Assembly: GCA_030644725.1 (NCBI GenBank)
Contig: CP130629.1
Location: 1,171,572-1,235,571 of the forward strand
Direction of reading: 5' to 3'
Origin: Candidatus Electrothrix communis
GTDB taxonomy: Bacteria > Desulfobacterota > Desulfobulbia > Desulfobulbales > Desulfobulbaceae
Length of the DNA stretch: 64,000 nt
Shown here: in pieces, positions 43,893-53,434 of the stretch
How the letters are laid out: each line of letters begins with the position of its first letter
How positions within the stretch are numbered: the first letter of the stretch is position 1
Translations under genes and position numbers: made by a program
Notes under the pieces: model-generated
Databases searched by the model: none
Told to the model about the DNA's origin: nothing
Seen by the model: the letters and a program-made list of their open reading frames with translations, nothing else

Positions 43893-44723
43893 TCAGTTGA
43901 TATTGACCGGCGAAAATAAATAGTCACACCAGTCCAACCTATCATGAACCCCTATTGATTCAATCTCCTTAAAACAGCGGAAATTACCCTCTTGATCCTT
44001 ATTAATTCTATAAATGATATACCCTATTTCTTTGAAAAGAGATTCTAATTCTTCCTGTCGTTTCATTCTAGAAGAATTAGGCGTATATACCGGCAGAATT
44101 TCAACGAGCAACTTAGGGCGATTCTTTATTATAATTTTTTCAAACGCTTTCACAACTTCCAACTCAGCACCTTCCACATCAATTTTTATTGCTGAAATCT
44201 GTTTATCTGCAAATAAACCTTCTAATTGAGAGGAGTCGCAGCAAACACAACATTGTTTCCTGACAACAGGGGAATTTCTAAATCCAGAAACAATAGAAGC
44301 GGATGAATCGATAGGATTATCAGCATAGGACTCCAAGTCAACGAATCCCCCTTGTGCCGAAATCCCTGCGGGTATAATTGTTACATTCATCCAGTTGTTA
44401 ACATTTGCTAATAATTGAGAATAACAGGAACAAGCTGTATTCGGCTCAAATCCTATATAATCAACATCACTCTGTACGGACTTCAACTGAATCAATGTTT
44501 GACCAATATTTACACCAATATCTACAAATATCTCGTTAGATGGAAGAGATATTTTTTCTATCACTTCAGACATCCACTTCTCAGATATAAAAAAATTTCC
44601 AATACCGATTTCACCCATTACCGGGACAGTAATTTTCTTGTTGTTCAGTGCTAATTTAGCATTTATATTGACTAATCTAAGTAATCCTATTTTCCTGAGC
44701 AATCGCAAAAAAAAAATATTCAT
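43893..44723 (-). CDS. FkbM family methyltransferase
   Basis: 276 residues with SAM-binding VDIGVNIGQTLIQL, GFEPNTACSC and IKIDVEGAELEVVKAFE, the FkbM pattern. Such enzymes O-methylate sugars in surface polysaccharides. It is distinctly AT-rich compared with the genes on both sides, which suggests separate acquisition. It is directly followed by the GT4 gene. Confidence 0.85.
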   Translation of the reverse strand: MNIFFLRLLRKIGLLRLVNINAKLALNNKKITVPVMGEIGIGNFFISEKWMSEVIEKISLPSNEIFVDIGVNIGQTLIQLKSVQSDVDYIGFEPNTACSCYSQLLANVNNWMNVTIIPAGISAQGGFVDLESYADNPIDSSASIVSGFRNSPVVRKQCCVCCDSSQLEGLFADKQISAIKIDVEGAELEVVKAFEKIIIKNRPKLLVEILPVYTPNSSRMKRQEELESLFKEIGYIIYRINKDQEGNFRCFKEIESIGVHDRLDWCDYLFSPVNIN

Positions 44724-44835
44724 TTGATTTTCCTGTAATTTTTTAAATACAACTCAACTTTCTGACTTGATGTCTCGGGCCGGATTTACGAAGGTATATG
44801 CTGCCATTAGCCGCTTTGATTGTTGATTTTACATC

Positions 44836-45867
44836 CTACTCGAAAAGAATATTCCGATATGGGAGCCAATATCCGGCATGGGTGGCAAAATTCAGCCAGA
44901 CAAAGAGGACAGCTCCATAGCCGAATAAAATCCATACTGTCATTGTATCAGGATGATATTCTTTTCTGGCAAGAAAGGGGAGACGAGAAAAGACAACCAC
45001 CTGCAACGGGGTGATATAGAGAGCTAATCTATCCACAGCTGTAGTAGCAAATCCAACCACAAAAACGCAGGCTATTGCTCCATAGGCCATCCATAACCAG
45101 AGTAATGCATTGGGATACACCTGCTTCCACTGCTTCCAATACTTGAGCAGAAAAAGTGCTGCCACAGAATTCATCGCCACTCGAATAAAAGCACCTTGGG
45201 AATACATCTGCTGCTCAACATAGGCGCTCCAGAGATGATCCACCTCCTTGGCCACCAGAGCATCCCATAATCCGGCAGAAATCAGAACGACTGCCATGAT
45301 TCGATATAACCATCCGTGCCGGTAAAGAAAAATCCCTAACGGGATCATAATAATTGCCGTCTTATGAAACAGGGCGGCAACAATAATGAACAGCACATAG
45401 GAGATGAATTTGCCCTTTTCAAGATAGGCCAGTGCCCAAAAGATCAGAGCAAGCGCCACGCCCTGCCGAGAGTACCCCATTGCCACCACAACAACCAAAT
45501 ACGGCACCGCCACCGCAAAACCCAGCCAGGAACGATATAAGCCCCGACAAAAGACTATCAACCCACTAATGAAGAACAATCCGCAGACAAAATTAACCCC
45601 ATATACTTTCCAATCCCAATGGGCCATCAGGCGATTTAACAGGATATAACCGGGATCACCTTTTATGGGGTCAGTAAATGCCCTGCCAATTTCTTGATCA
45701 TAGTACCGCAGATAAGCGCCCCAATCACCACCGACCTGAAGCCTGAAGCCGATACAAATCGTAAAGAAAAGCCCCAAGAGTATCCAAGGTGGCCAAGAGC
45801 GTTCCCTAGAATTTCCAGACAAGGCCACAAAAGCAGGAATAGTGTACATAAGCCAATACGGCCACAT
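44836..45867 (-). CDS. EpsG-like polysaccharide polymerase (Wzy type)
   Basis: Membrane protein of 343 residues with about ten helices and the EpsG pattern: VGGDWGAYLRYYDQ, a repeated PGYILLNRLMAHW, and FHKTAIIMIPL. EpsG/Wzy proteins polymerise or extend repeat units in the periplasm. The ATG at 45867 has AGGAGG 9 bases upstream and follows the asnB stop by one base, so the two are coupled. A longer frame from 45894 is not needed. Confidence 0.8.
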   Translation of the reverse strand: MWPYWLMYTIPAFVALSGNSRERSWPPWILLGLFFTICIGFRLQVGGDWGAYLRYYDQEIGRAFTDPIKGDPGYILLNRLMAHWDWKVYGVNFVCGLFFISGLIVFCRGLYRSWLGFAVAVPYLVVVVAMGYSRQGVALALIFWALAYLEKGKFISYVLFIIVAALFHKTAIIMIPLGIFLYRHGWLYRIMAVVLISAGLWDALVAKEVDHLWSAYVEQQMYSQGAFIRVAMNSVAALFLLKYWKQWKQVYPNALLWLWMAYGAIACVFVVGFATTAVDRLALYITPLQVVVFSRLPFLARKEYHPDTMTVWILFGYGAVLFVWLNFATHAGYWLPYRNILFE

Positions 45868-45868
45868 C

Positions 45869-47860
45869 TCAACTTTCCTCCTGCTGTGTTTCAAGCCAAG
45901 CCTGAAACATTAAGATAGACCAGAGGGAATGTTCCTGATTGTATTTTCCACTCAAATGTTCCTGCCATTTTTTTCGAATCGGTTCAGGTCGAAAATACCC
46001 CTGTTCAGATAAACGGACAGGATCCAGCAGGTGCTCGGCCCAATCACGCAAAGGTCCACGCAACCATTCGCCCAAAGGTATGGCAAACCCCTGCTTAGGT
46101 CGTTCAATCAATTCACACGGTACGTATTTATACAGAAGCTGCCGCAAAGGCCATTTCCCCTGACCGTCACGAATCTTCATATGCAAGGGTAATCGCCACG
46201 CCAGCTCCACCACCCGATGGTCCATAAAAGGCACCCGCGTCTCAAGACTTACCCCCATAGCGGCCCGATCCACCTTGCATAAAATATCATCCGGCAAATA
46301 GGTCATGGCATCAAGATACATCATACGTTCTTCAGCCCGCTCCAGTTGCGGCCAGTTTCTTCTGTCTGTAAGTAAAGTTTCAACTCCCTGCCCGGCCAAA
46401 ACGATTTCCTCTGGTGCTCTCCACTCCGAAACCAGACTCTGGTAAAAATCATCAATATCGCGAACTCCCTGTAATCGTTGCCCGAGTTTTTGCAGTTTCT
46501 CTCCTGCTAAGGCTATCGAGAATTTATGAGCAATACCCTGTTGGTGCATCAATAAATCGTTTTGAGAGGCCCGAATAAGGAGGTGAGAAAGTTGCTGACG
46601 AACGGTATAGGGAAGCCAAGCAATTTTTTGCCAGATCTTCGGTGCCCAAAGATACCGATTATACCCACCGAATAACTCATCCCCACCGTCACCGGATAGG
46701 GCCACTGTAACATACTGGCGGGCCATTTGCGCCACCAAAAAGGTGGGGATTTGCGATGAATCGGCAAAGGGCTCATCATACAAGGTCGGCAGGAGAGGGA
46801 TCACATCCATTGCCTGAGCAGCAGTAAGATATAATTCCGTATGCTCAGTGTGCAGATGTTCTGCAACCGATTTTGCAAAAACTGCCTCGCTGTACCCGTC
46901 TTCTTCAAACCCAATGGTGAACGTTTTTACAGGGCTAGTCGATTGAGCTTGCATCAAAGCCGCAATCAGTGAAGAATCAATGCCGCCGGAAAGAAAGGCA
47001 CCCAACGGAACATCTGCTCTTGATTGTATACGGACCGACTCTGCCAAGGCTGTTTCGAGAGAGGATAATGCATTCAGCTCGTCAAGTATTATACCTGACT
47101 CTCTCTTCTTGATCTGATCATGCAGTGACCAATACCGTTGCAAGGTCCATCCTGTATCTCTACAGGGAGCATGGGGGGCAGAGGCTGGGGCCATATATGA
47201 ACCGGTGGCATCAACCGTCAGCATACAGCCCGGTTCCAGCTTATATATGTCTTGGTAAATAGAATAGGGTGCAGGAATATACAAGTGACGAAGATAAAGA
47301 GGGAGTACATCCCTTGCAATAGCGTTGGTAAAGCCGGGATATTGACGCAAGGCTTTCAGTTCGGAGCCGAAAATAAAGCTGCCGTTGCACCAACCGTAAT
47401 AAAGGGGCTTCTCGCCCATTCTGTCACGGGCGAGCGAGAGCTGCCTCTCTTTCCGATCCCAGACAGCAAGGGCAAACATACCCACGACGTTTTGCAGACT
47501 TTTCTGAATTCCCCATGCTTCGAAACAGGCAAGCAGGGTCTCGGTATCTGAATGGCCTTGCCACTCTCTCTGTTGTACCCCTCCAGTTTCCAGCTGCTTT
47601 CGCAAAAAAAGATGATTATACACCTCACCGTTGAAAATGATGATATAACGCCCCGAAGCAGAATGCATGGGCTGATGCCCTGCCGGAGAGAGGTCGATTA
47701 TTGCCAAGCGCCTGTGTCCTAAACCGACTCCACACTCTTGATCTAGCCAGCTGCCGCTGTCGTCAGGGCCACGGTGCTGGAGAGCATCAGTCATTTGTCT
47801 GAGAGAACGAGTATATTTGTCACCAAGATGACTCGTAAGAAATCCTGTAATTCCGCACAT
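45869..47860 (-). CDS. asnB: Asparagine synthase (glutamine-hydrolysing), exopolysaccharide type
   Basis: 663 residues. N-terminal class II glutaminase with Cys2 (MCGITGFL), RGPDDSG and GHRRLAIIDL; C-terminal ATP-pyrophosphatase with SGGIDSSLIAALM and the Asp/Glu-rich SGDGGDELFGGYNRY. Converts aspartate or amidates a carboxyl group on an intermediate. AsnB-like proteins in polysaccharide loci often amidate uronic acids rather than make asparagine, which is possible here. First gene of the minus-strand run that continues to trpA. Confidence 0.9.
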   Translation of the reverse strand: MCGITGFLTSHLGDKYTRSLRQMTDALQHRGPDDSGSWLDQECGVGLGHRRLAIIDLSPAGHQPMHSASGRYIIIFNGEVYNHLFLRKQLETGGVQQREWQGHSDTETLLACFEAWGIQKSLQNVVGMFALAVWDRKERQLSLARDRMGEKPLYYGWCNGSFIFGSELKALRQYPGFTNAIARDVLPLYLRHLYIPAPYSIYQDIYKLEPGCMLTVDATGSYMAPASAPHAPCRDTGWTLQRYWSLHDQIKKRESGIILDELNALSSLETALAESVRIQSRADVPLGAFLSGGIDSSLIAALMQAQSTSPVKTFTIGFEEDGYSEAVFAKSVAEHLHTEHTELYLTAAQAMDVIPLLPTLYDEPFADSSQIPTFLVAQMARQYVTVALSGDGGDELFGGYNRYLWAPKIWQKIAWLPYTVRQQLSHLLIRASQNDLLMHQQGIAHKFSIALAGEKLQKLGQRLQGVRDIDDFYQSLVSEWRAPEEIVLAGQGVETLLTDRRNWPQLERAEERMMYLDAMTYLPDDILCKVDRAAMGVSLETRVPFMDHRVVELAWRLPLHMKIRDGQGKWPLRQLLYKYVPCELIERPKQGFAIPLGEWLRGPLRDWAEHLLDPVRLSEQGYFRPEPIRKKWQEHLSGKYNQEHSLWSILMFQAWLETQQEES

Positions 47861-48067
47861 AGGGTCAGTAAGCGATCAGTGAATTATTTTTATAATATAC
47901 CCGTATTGTTCTTGGCAGAACGAACATATCTCGTTGAAAACATACCAGACGAGGAGTAAAAAAACAGCTTTCTTTCCGCAGATCAGACATTTTCCGCATA
48001 AAAGACCCTTGTGTTTTATCCAAAAGAGGATATTATAGCCCCATATAATTACCAACAGGAGAAAAAC

Positions 48068-49456
48068 ATGTATCGCAAGGCATTATTGAATATAGATGAA
48101 TGGAAAAACAGAACTGATCGGAAGCCGCTGATTATTCGCGGGGCCAGACAGGTCGGCAAGACATGGTTGGTACGAGAGGCTGCCCGGAAACATTTCGAGA
48201 ATTTAATTGAGATTAATTTTGACAAGACACCGGAAAAGGTACAACTGTTCAAAACCGCAGATATAGAAAAAAGCCTACAGCTCCTTGAGATTGATGCAAA
48301 TACAGAGATCGTTCCCGGTAAGACGCTCATCTTTTTTGATGAGATCCAGGCGGTACCGAGTCTTCTTCCTTTGTTGCGGTATTTTTTTGAAGAACGACCA
48401 GATATACACATTCTTGCTGCTGGTTCTCTGCTGGAGTTTTTACTGGCGGAACATGATTTTTCCATGCCTGTGGGCAGAATTGAGTATCTGCATCTGGGGC
48501 CTATGGATTTCGAGGAATTTCTTCTAGGCTTGGGGCAGGACAGATTGTCCCGCTTTCTGAACGCTTTTTCCTTGGAAGACCGTATTCCCGAGTCAATCCA
48601 TAATAATCTGATGTATTATGTCCGCTTGTTCTGGATCATAGGCGGGATGCCAGCAGCAGTTAAAAGGTATGGCTCAGAGCAGAATTTTACTGCTGTCGAA
48701 CGAGAACATGAAAGCATTCTCCAAACCTATGAAGATGATTTCAGTAAATACCGCCAACGTATTCACTCAGAACGGTTGCGCAGAGTTTTCAGACGGTTAC
48801 CGTCACTTATCGGCGGCAAGTTGAAGTATGTCAACCTTGATCCAAACGAAAAGTCAAGAGACCTTGCAAATACACTGCATCTGCTTGAGCTGGCACGTAT
48901 CTCTTATCCTGTCAGACACAGTGCGGGTAACGGTGTCCCTTTGGGTGCGGAGGTGAAAGAACGGGATTTCAAACCGCTGTTTCTTGATATTGGTCTGGTG
49001 GCAACCGGTCTCGGCTTAAATCTCGCTGATCTCCATGCTGAAAAGGAACTGCTTATGATCAACAACGGTGCAATGGCTGAGCAGTTTGTCGGGCAGCATC
49101 TTTTATACAGACAGCAAAGCTATAAACGACCGGAACTCTATTACTGGAACAGAGAAAAGAAAAATTCCCAAGCTGAGGTGGATTATCTTATCTCTGTCAA
49201 CGGACAAGTGGTACCTGTTGAAGTCAAGGCAGGTAAGACCGGGTCCTTGAAATCGCTTCAGGTTTTCATGAGTGAAAAAAAGCTACCTGCCGCTGTCAGG
49301 TTTAACAGCATGGAGCCCTCATGCCTTGAGACCCGATCCGCCATTGCCGGAAAGGATTCGGTCAACTTCTCTTTTATCTCTTTGCCGCTGTACTTGGTAT
49401 GTCAGGTTGAACGATTAGTGCAAAACCACCTTGCCTCTCTTCCCCCATCCAGCTGA
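48068..49456 (+). CDS. AAA ATPase with DUF4143
   Basis: Cytoplasmic P-loop protein of 462 residues: Walker A GARQVGKTW near residue 25, Walker B IFFDEIQA, and a C-terminal DUF4143 region with a PD-(D/E)xK-like core (AEVDYLISVNGQVVPVEVKAG). This family is abundant, patchily distributed and of unknown function, with nuclease-like ends. The ATG at 48068 has CAGGAG upstream; a longer frame is unneeded. It is the only plus-strand gene within the glycan locus, so it is probably an unrelated mobile cargo gene. Confidence 0.85.
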   Translation: MYRKALLNIDEWKNRTDRKPLIIRGARQVGKTWLVREAARKHFENLIEINFDKTPEKVQLFKTADIEKSLQLLEIDANTEIVPGKTLIFFDEIQAVPSLLPLLRYFFEERPDIHILAAGSLLEFLLAEHDFSMPVGRIEYLHLGPMDFEEFLLGLGQDRLSRFLNAFSLEDRIPESIHNNLMYYVRLFWIIGGMPAAVKRYGSEQNFTAVEREHESILQTYEDDFSKYRQRIHSERLRRVFRRLPSLIGGKLKYVNLDPNEKSRDLANTLHLLELARISYPVRHSAGNGVPLGAEVKERDFKPLFLDIGLVATGLGLNLADLHAEKELLMINNGAMAEQFVGQHLLYRQQSYKRPELYYWNREKKNSQAEVDYLISVNGQVVPVEVKAGKTGSLKSLQVFMSEKKLPAAVRFNSMEPSCLETRSAIAGKDSVNFSFISLPLYLVCQVERLVQNHLASLPPSS

Positions 49457-49463
49457 TGCGAAC

Positions 49464-50291
49464 TCATCCCTTTCGCCTTCCGACCGCACACCAAAATGGA
49501 GCTTTATCAGAAAACTGGATATCTATTAACCCGGCTTCCTGCATCATTTCGTCAATCTGCTGCCGGGTAAAACGCTGTTCCAACGGGGTACCAAACCGGT
49601 CACGGGCATCTGTACGCATGGTATAGAAACTATGGTGTCGATAATAAGAGAGTGGAAGGCTGCTTACCTCACTCCCGATTCGCTCGACCAAAAGGCTTAT
49701 TTTTGCCAGCGGCCAATAGATCAAGAATGCTATCACATCTGTCACGAAATTTTTCAAGCCGGCAGGAAGACGAATGATAATTTTCCTCAAATAATCTGAC
49801 ATGTTCCATATCAAACGGAACCACCACGGACGATTATCAAAGGCATAGTAAAGATAGAGCAACAAGGGGGCACCGGGCTTCAACAGCTCCACGCAGGACC
49901 GGATTGCTGATGCAGTATCAGGGACATGATGTAATACACCGAGTGAATAGCCGAAATCCTGACTGTTCTGCGCGATGCCCGGTTTATCGACGGTCCCTTT
50001 GTGAAATCGAATCTTTTTCTGCTCAGCCAGATTTTTCCGGGCCACCTCAATCGCCTCGGATGGATCTATGCAGTGCAACAGAGCGACACGGGACGCAGTC
50101 AAACGTGCCCAGCGTCCGCTACCACAACCCATATCAAATCCTTGAGGATTAGAAGGCAACTCGTTCCAAGGGAAAATCGAAAAGTATTCATTGAAAATTT
50201 TGGAGGACTCCTCATCGGAAAGCACTGACTGGTCAAAGCGTGCCCATTCATCACCGAAGCCAGCTACAGTTTTTTGATCAAGATTTTTCAT
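49464..50291 (-). CDS. Class I SAM-dependent methyltransferase
   Basis: 275 residues. Motif I is GFDMGCGSGRWA, followed by HCIDPSEAIEVARKNL and FGYSLGVLHHVPDTASAI, a typical Rossmann methyltransferase. The helical segment from about 150 to 210 is hydrophobic, which suggests membrane contact or an isoprenoid/lipid substrate. The ATG at 50291 is preferred; an earlier start at 50330 would overlap the next gene. Substrate not predictable beyond the glycan context. Confidence 0.8.
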   Translation of the reverse strand: MKNLDQKTVAGFGDEWARFDQSVLSDEESSKIFNEYFSIFPWNELPSNPQGFDMGCGSGRWARLTASRVALLHCIDPSEAIEVARKNLAEQKKIRFHKGTVDKPGIAQNSQDFGYSLGVLHHVPDTASAIRSCVELLKPGAPLLLYLYYAFDNRPWWFRLIWNMSDYLRKIIIRLPAGLKNFVTDVIAFLIYWPLAKISLLVERIGSEVSSLPLSYYRHHSFYTMRTDARDRFGTPLEQRFTRQQIDEMMQEAGLIDIQFSDKAPFWCAVGRRKG

Positions 50292-50319
50292 TCTACATCC
50301 GTCCGACAATGAGTTTTTC

Positions 50320-51405
50320 TCACAAAACACTCAGCAATAAATTAACATAATTATCTTTTTGACTTTCTACCGAGTAATTATCAACTACCGTTTTTCTTCC
50401 TTTTTTTCCTAGGGTCTCCCGTAACTCCCTCGACTCAATAAGTCTTGATAATTTCTGAAACCATTCATTTTCATCATCGGCCAAAAAGCCGTTCACACCA
50501 TCGTTAATTATTTCGGAATTAACGCCAACAGGGGACATAATTGTCGGTATCTCAAGTGCCATATATTGCAAGCCTTTCAGACCGCATTTCCCCTTTGACC
50601 ATTCATCATTAGGTAAGGGCATTATGCCAATATCAAATTTTGACAAGTCTGTAACTTCGGTCTCTTTCCTCCATTTTATGCCTTTTAAATCAAGATATAA
50701 ATTTGTATAATTTTCATCACCGATCAATGAAAACTTGACTCTTTCTCCATACTTGTCTTTCAATCTCAATAAAACCGGCTCGGCAAGCTTAAAATATTTT
50801 ACTGTCGAAAAACTACCGCTCCACCCAATAGTTATGCTATCACAAGCTAATGCGTCCTTTTTTTGATATTCATCAGTATCTATCGTTGTCGGTACAATAA
50901 CAACATTTTTATTAAATTGTTCGGCATATCGAGCCAAATAACTGTTACCAGCAAAGATCAAATCGCAAAATTCAATTATTTTCGATGTCTTCTTTGGCTT
51001 TTTCAACCAGCTCAAACTATTGTTAATAGGTGAACTGTCAGAGACCCAAATAGTATCGTCAAAATCAAAAACAAGTTTTGCTCCTGATTTTTTGAACAAT
51101 TTCTCAAAGAAAACTGTTCCTGTCATAAAGGCTTCTCTTTGAATAAAGACTATATTATATTGTTTCGCCTTTAAAACATCTTTCAGCCTATGGATAAAAC
51201 TATTCAAAAAAACAAGAAATTTACTTAAATACTTACCATGGGCATATATTATTCGATCATAATCTTCTGAAAAAATATACGAAAAGTCACATTCAAATCC
51301 ATTAGCCTCCAAGTATCCAAAATATTGTTCAAATCTAAACCGCTGCCCAGGAGACCTATTCGGTCTGTGAGACGCAATAAAAAGAATTTTATTTTTTTTC
51401 AACAT
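50320..51405 (-). CDS. Glycosyltransferase, GT-B fold
   Basis: 361 residues with the N-terminal FIASHRPNRSPGQRFRFEQY and the C-terminal donor-binding part MPLPNDEWSKGKCGLKGLQYMALEIPTIMSPVGVNSEII, typical of GT4-like enzymes. AT-rich compared with left-hand genes. The CDS overlaps the 5' part of the methyltransferase region only slightly. Acceptor and sugar unknown. Confidence 0.8.
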   Translation of the reverse strand: MLKKNKILFIASHRPNRSPGQRFRFEQYFGYLEANGFECDFSYIFSEDYDRIIYAHGKYLSKFLVFLNSFIHRLKDVLKAKQYNIVFIQREAFMTGTVFFEKLFKKSGAKLVFDFDDTIWVSDSSPINNSLSWLKKPKKTSKIIEFCDLIFAGNSYLARYAEQFNKNVVIVPTTIDTDEYQKKDALACDSITIGWSGSFSTVKYFKLAEPVLLRLKDKYGERVKFSLIGDENYTNLYLDLKGIKWRKETEVTDLSKFDIGIMPLPNDEWSKGKCGLKGLQYMALEIPTIMSPVGVNSEIINDGVNGFLADDENEWFQKLSRLIESRELRETLGKKGRKTVVDNYSVESQKDNYVNLLLSVL

Positions 51406-51519
51406 ACTGAAATGTATTACTATAAACTCGAATAAAGGGTAAGCCCGTAACCGGATTTTCTTATCTTACATCTAGTTCTTGCACGAGCTACAACAACAAA
51501 ACTGTTACCTGTGGGCCTG

Positions 51520-52518
51520 TTATTCATCCTCAAGCCATACCGGAGGTAATTTCTCTGTTATTTCAATCTCCTTAAACTTACTACTTTTTTTAATTCCTGC
51601 CTGCTGTGCCCAACTTGCCATCTTTGCCAAGCCTTCTTCTAAAGGAATATATGACTTGATGCCGAGTATTTTTTCAGCCTTCTCATGACTCGCGTAGGCA
51701 TGAACAACTTCATTTCTTTGTTCCACATATCTGAGTTCTTGCTCAGCATTCATGGACTTCATAACGGCAGTTGCCAATTCTTTCACTGTATATTCCTGGT
51801 TTGCACCAATATTAAACACTTTATTAAGAGCTTCTCTGACATTAACAGAATTTGCAATGTGCTGTGATATATCACCAATATATGTAAAGGCTCTGGTTTG
51901 CCTACCGTCACCAAATATGGTAAGGGGCTTTTTCTGCATAATTTGATTCATGAAAATACCAATTACATTTCTGTATTTATCGCCAAGATTTTGGTATTCA
52001 CCATACACATTATGCGGTCTGAATATAATATAATCCAACCCGAACATCTCTTTTGTTACCCGCAACTCATGCTCAACAGCCAATTTTGCGATAGCATATG
52101 AATCTTCCGGCTCAGGAATCATTTCTTCAGTCATAGGCGGAGTCAATCCCCCGTACACTGCAATAGAAGATGTAAAGACAAAACACTTTACCTTATGCTT
52201 CACTGATTCATTGATCAAATTTACACTACCAATAAGATTGTTTGTGTAATTAAACCGTTTTATAAAATGGCTTAATCCTTCAGCAGCGTATGCCGCCAAA
52301 TGATAAACATAATCAAATTGATATTCCTGAAAAATATCTGTCAAAAGTTCATGATCAGTGATAGATCCTTCGATGAAGGTAATATTATTCGGAAGATTTT
52401 CTCGAAAACCACCACTCAAATCATCCAGTACAACTACTTTATGTCCCTGTTTTATTAATTCTGCACTGATATGGGCACCCATAAACCCTGCACCACCGGT
52501 TACCAATGAAATAGCCAT
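51520..52518 (-). CDS. NAD-dependent epimerase/dehydratase (extended SDR)
   Basis: 332 residues: TGGAGFMGAHI, HLAAYAAEGLSHF, FTSSIAVYGG, YAIAKLAVEHEL (Tyr/Lys pair), RPHNVYGEYQNLGDKYRNVIGIF, GDGRQTRAFTYIGDI. Closest to UDP-sugar 4-epimerases of the GalE/WbpP type, but the exact reaction cannot be fixed. Part of the AT-rich portion of the locus. A 59-base gap separates it from the GT2 gene upstream. Confidence 0.85.
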   Translation of the reverse strand: MAISLVTGGAGFMGAHISAELIKQGHKVVVLDDLSGGFRENLPNNITFIEGSITDHELLTDIFQEYQFDYVYHLAAYAAEGLSHFIKRFNYTNNLIGSVNLINESVKHKVKCFVFTSSIAVYGGLTPPMTEEMIPEPEDSYAIAKLAVEHELRVTKEMFGLDYIIFRPHNVYGEYQNLGDKYRNVIGIFMNQIMQKKPLTIFGDGRQTRAFTYIGDISQHIANSVNVREALNKVFNIGANQEYTVKELATAVMKSMNAEQELRYVEQRNEVVHAYASHEKAEKILGIKSYIPLEEGLAKMASWAQQAGIKKSSKFKEIEITEKLPPVWLEDE

Positions 52519-52576
52519 CTTATTATACCCTCCGTAATAACCTGATAAAGATCTAGTAGTTCAAAAATTTTAACCT

Positions 52577-53425
52577 TTATTTAAAGGTTAAGGTGAAAAT
52601 GTTACATAATGAACTAATTGATCTTTTCCTTTTGCCTACGCTCAACCAACTCAAAAAAAGAATCTTGGCAATTTTCAACTGCAAGACATTTTGAGCCATC
52701 CAGGATACATTTCTTGATAACTTGGTAAATTGCAGAAGTTGCAAATACCCTTTCTCTAATCCGTCTATATTGCTCATTGCTGTCCCTTCACTTCTTCTAT
52801 AAATATAAACGAGTTCAGGGACAAAATCATATCTCAATCGAGATTCGCCAGCAATTACCATGTGAAACACTAAATCCTCAGCATGGCTCATATCTTCCCG
52901 GAACCGGACAGACCCTATGCAGCTTTTTCGTAACATATAAAACGGTCCAAAAAAAACTCGATCATCAAGCTTAAGCAAACGCGGCAACAACAGCCCTTGA
53001 TAGTACGGCTGATAGCTACGCAATTCGTCATTAAGAGTGGTATCACGAGCACTAATAATGCCATCTACGATATCAACATCCGTGCGTTCCTGCAGATATG
53101 TTACGCGTACCTCAAGACTTTTTGACGGTAGAATATCATCAGCATCAAAAAATGTTACAAATTTCCCCTGAGCTATATCCAAGGCAGCATTGCGAGCTGC
53201 GCTGACCCCCTTATTTTCCTGCTTGATCACTTTAATTCTTGGATCAATAAGTGCATCTAAATATGCTTGTGTTCCATCCGTACTCCCGTCATTAACGATA
53301 ATCAATTCCCAGTTTTGCCAAGTTTGCTGAATTACCGACAGCACAGCCTCCTCAATATAACGCTCAGCATTGTAAGCAGGCATGATAACGGTGACTAATG
53401 ACTCAGACAATTTCTTCTTCAACAT
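52577..53425 (-). CDS. Glycosyltransferase family 2
   Basis: 282 residues, GT-A fold: VTVIMPAYNAERYIEEAVLSV, IIVNDGSTDGT, KGVSAARNAALDIAQGKFVTFFDADDI with the metal-binding DAD, and SHAEDLVFHMVIAG as the acceptor region. Adds a sugar to the growing lipid-linked chain. The ATG at 53425 lies 9 bases after the PseB-like gene stop. Confidence 0.9.
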   Translation of the reverse strand: MLKKKLSESLVTVIMPAYNAERYIEEAVLSVIQQTWQNWELIIVNDGSTDGTQAYLDALIDPRIKVIKQENKGVSAARNAALDIAQGKFVTFFDADDILPSKSLEVRVTYLQERTDVDIVDGIISARDTTLNDELRSYQPYYQGLLLPRLLKLDDRVFFGPFYMLRKSCIGSVRFREDMSHAEDLVFHMVIAGESRLRYDFVPELVYIYRRSEGTAMSNIDGLEKGYLQLLQFTKLSRNVSWMAQNVLQLKIAKILFLSWLSVGKRKRSISSLCNIFTLTFK

Positions 53426-53434
53426 CCCTATTCC

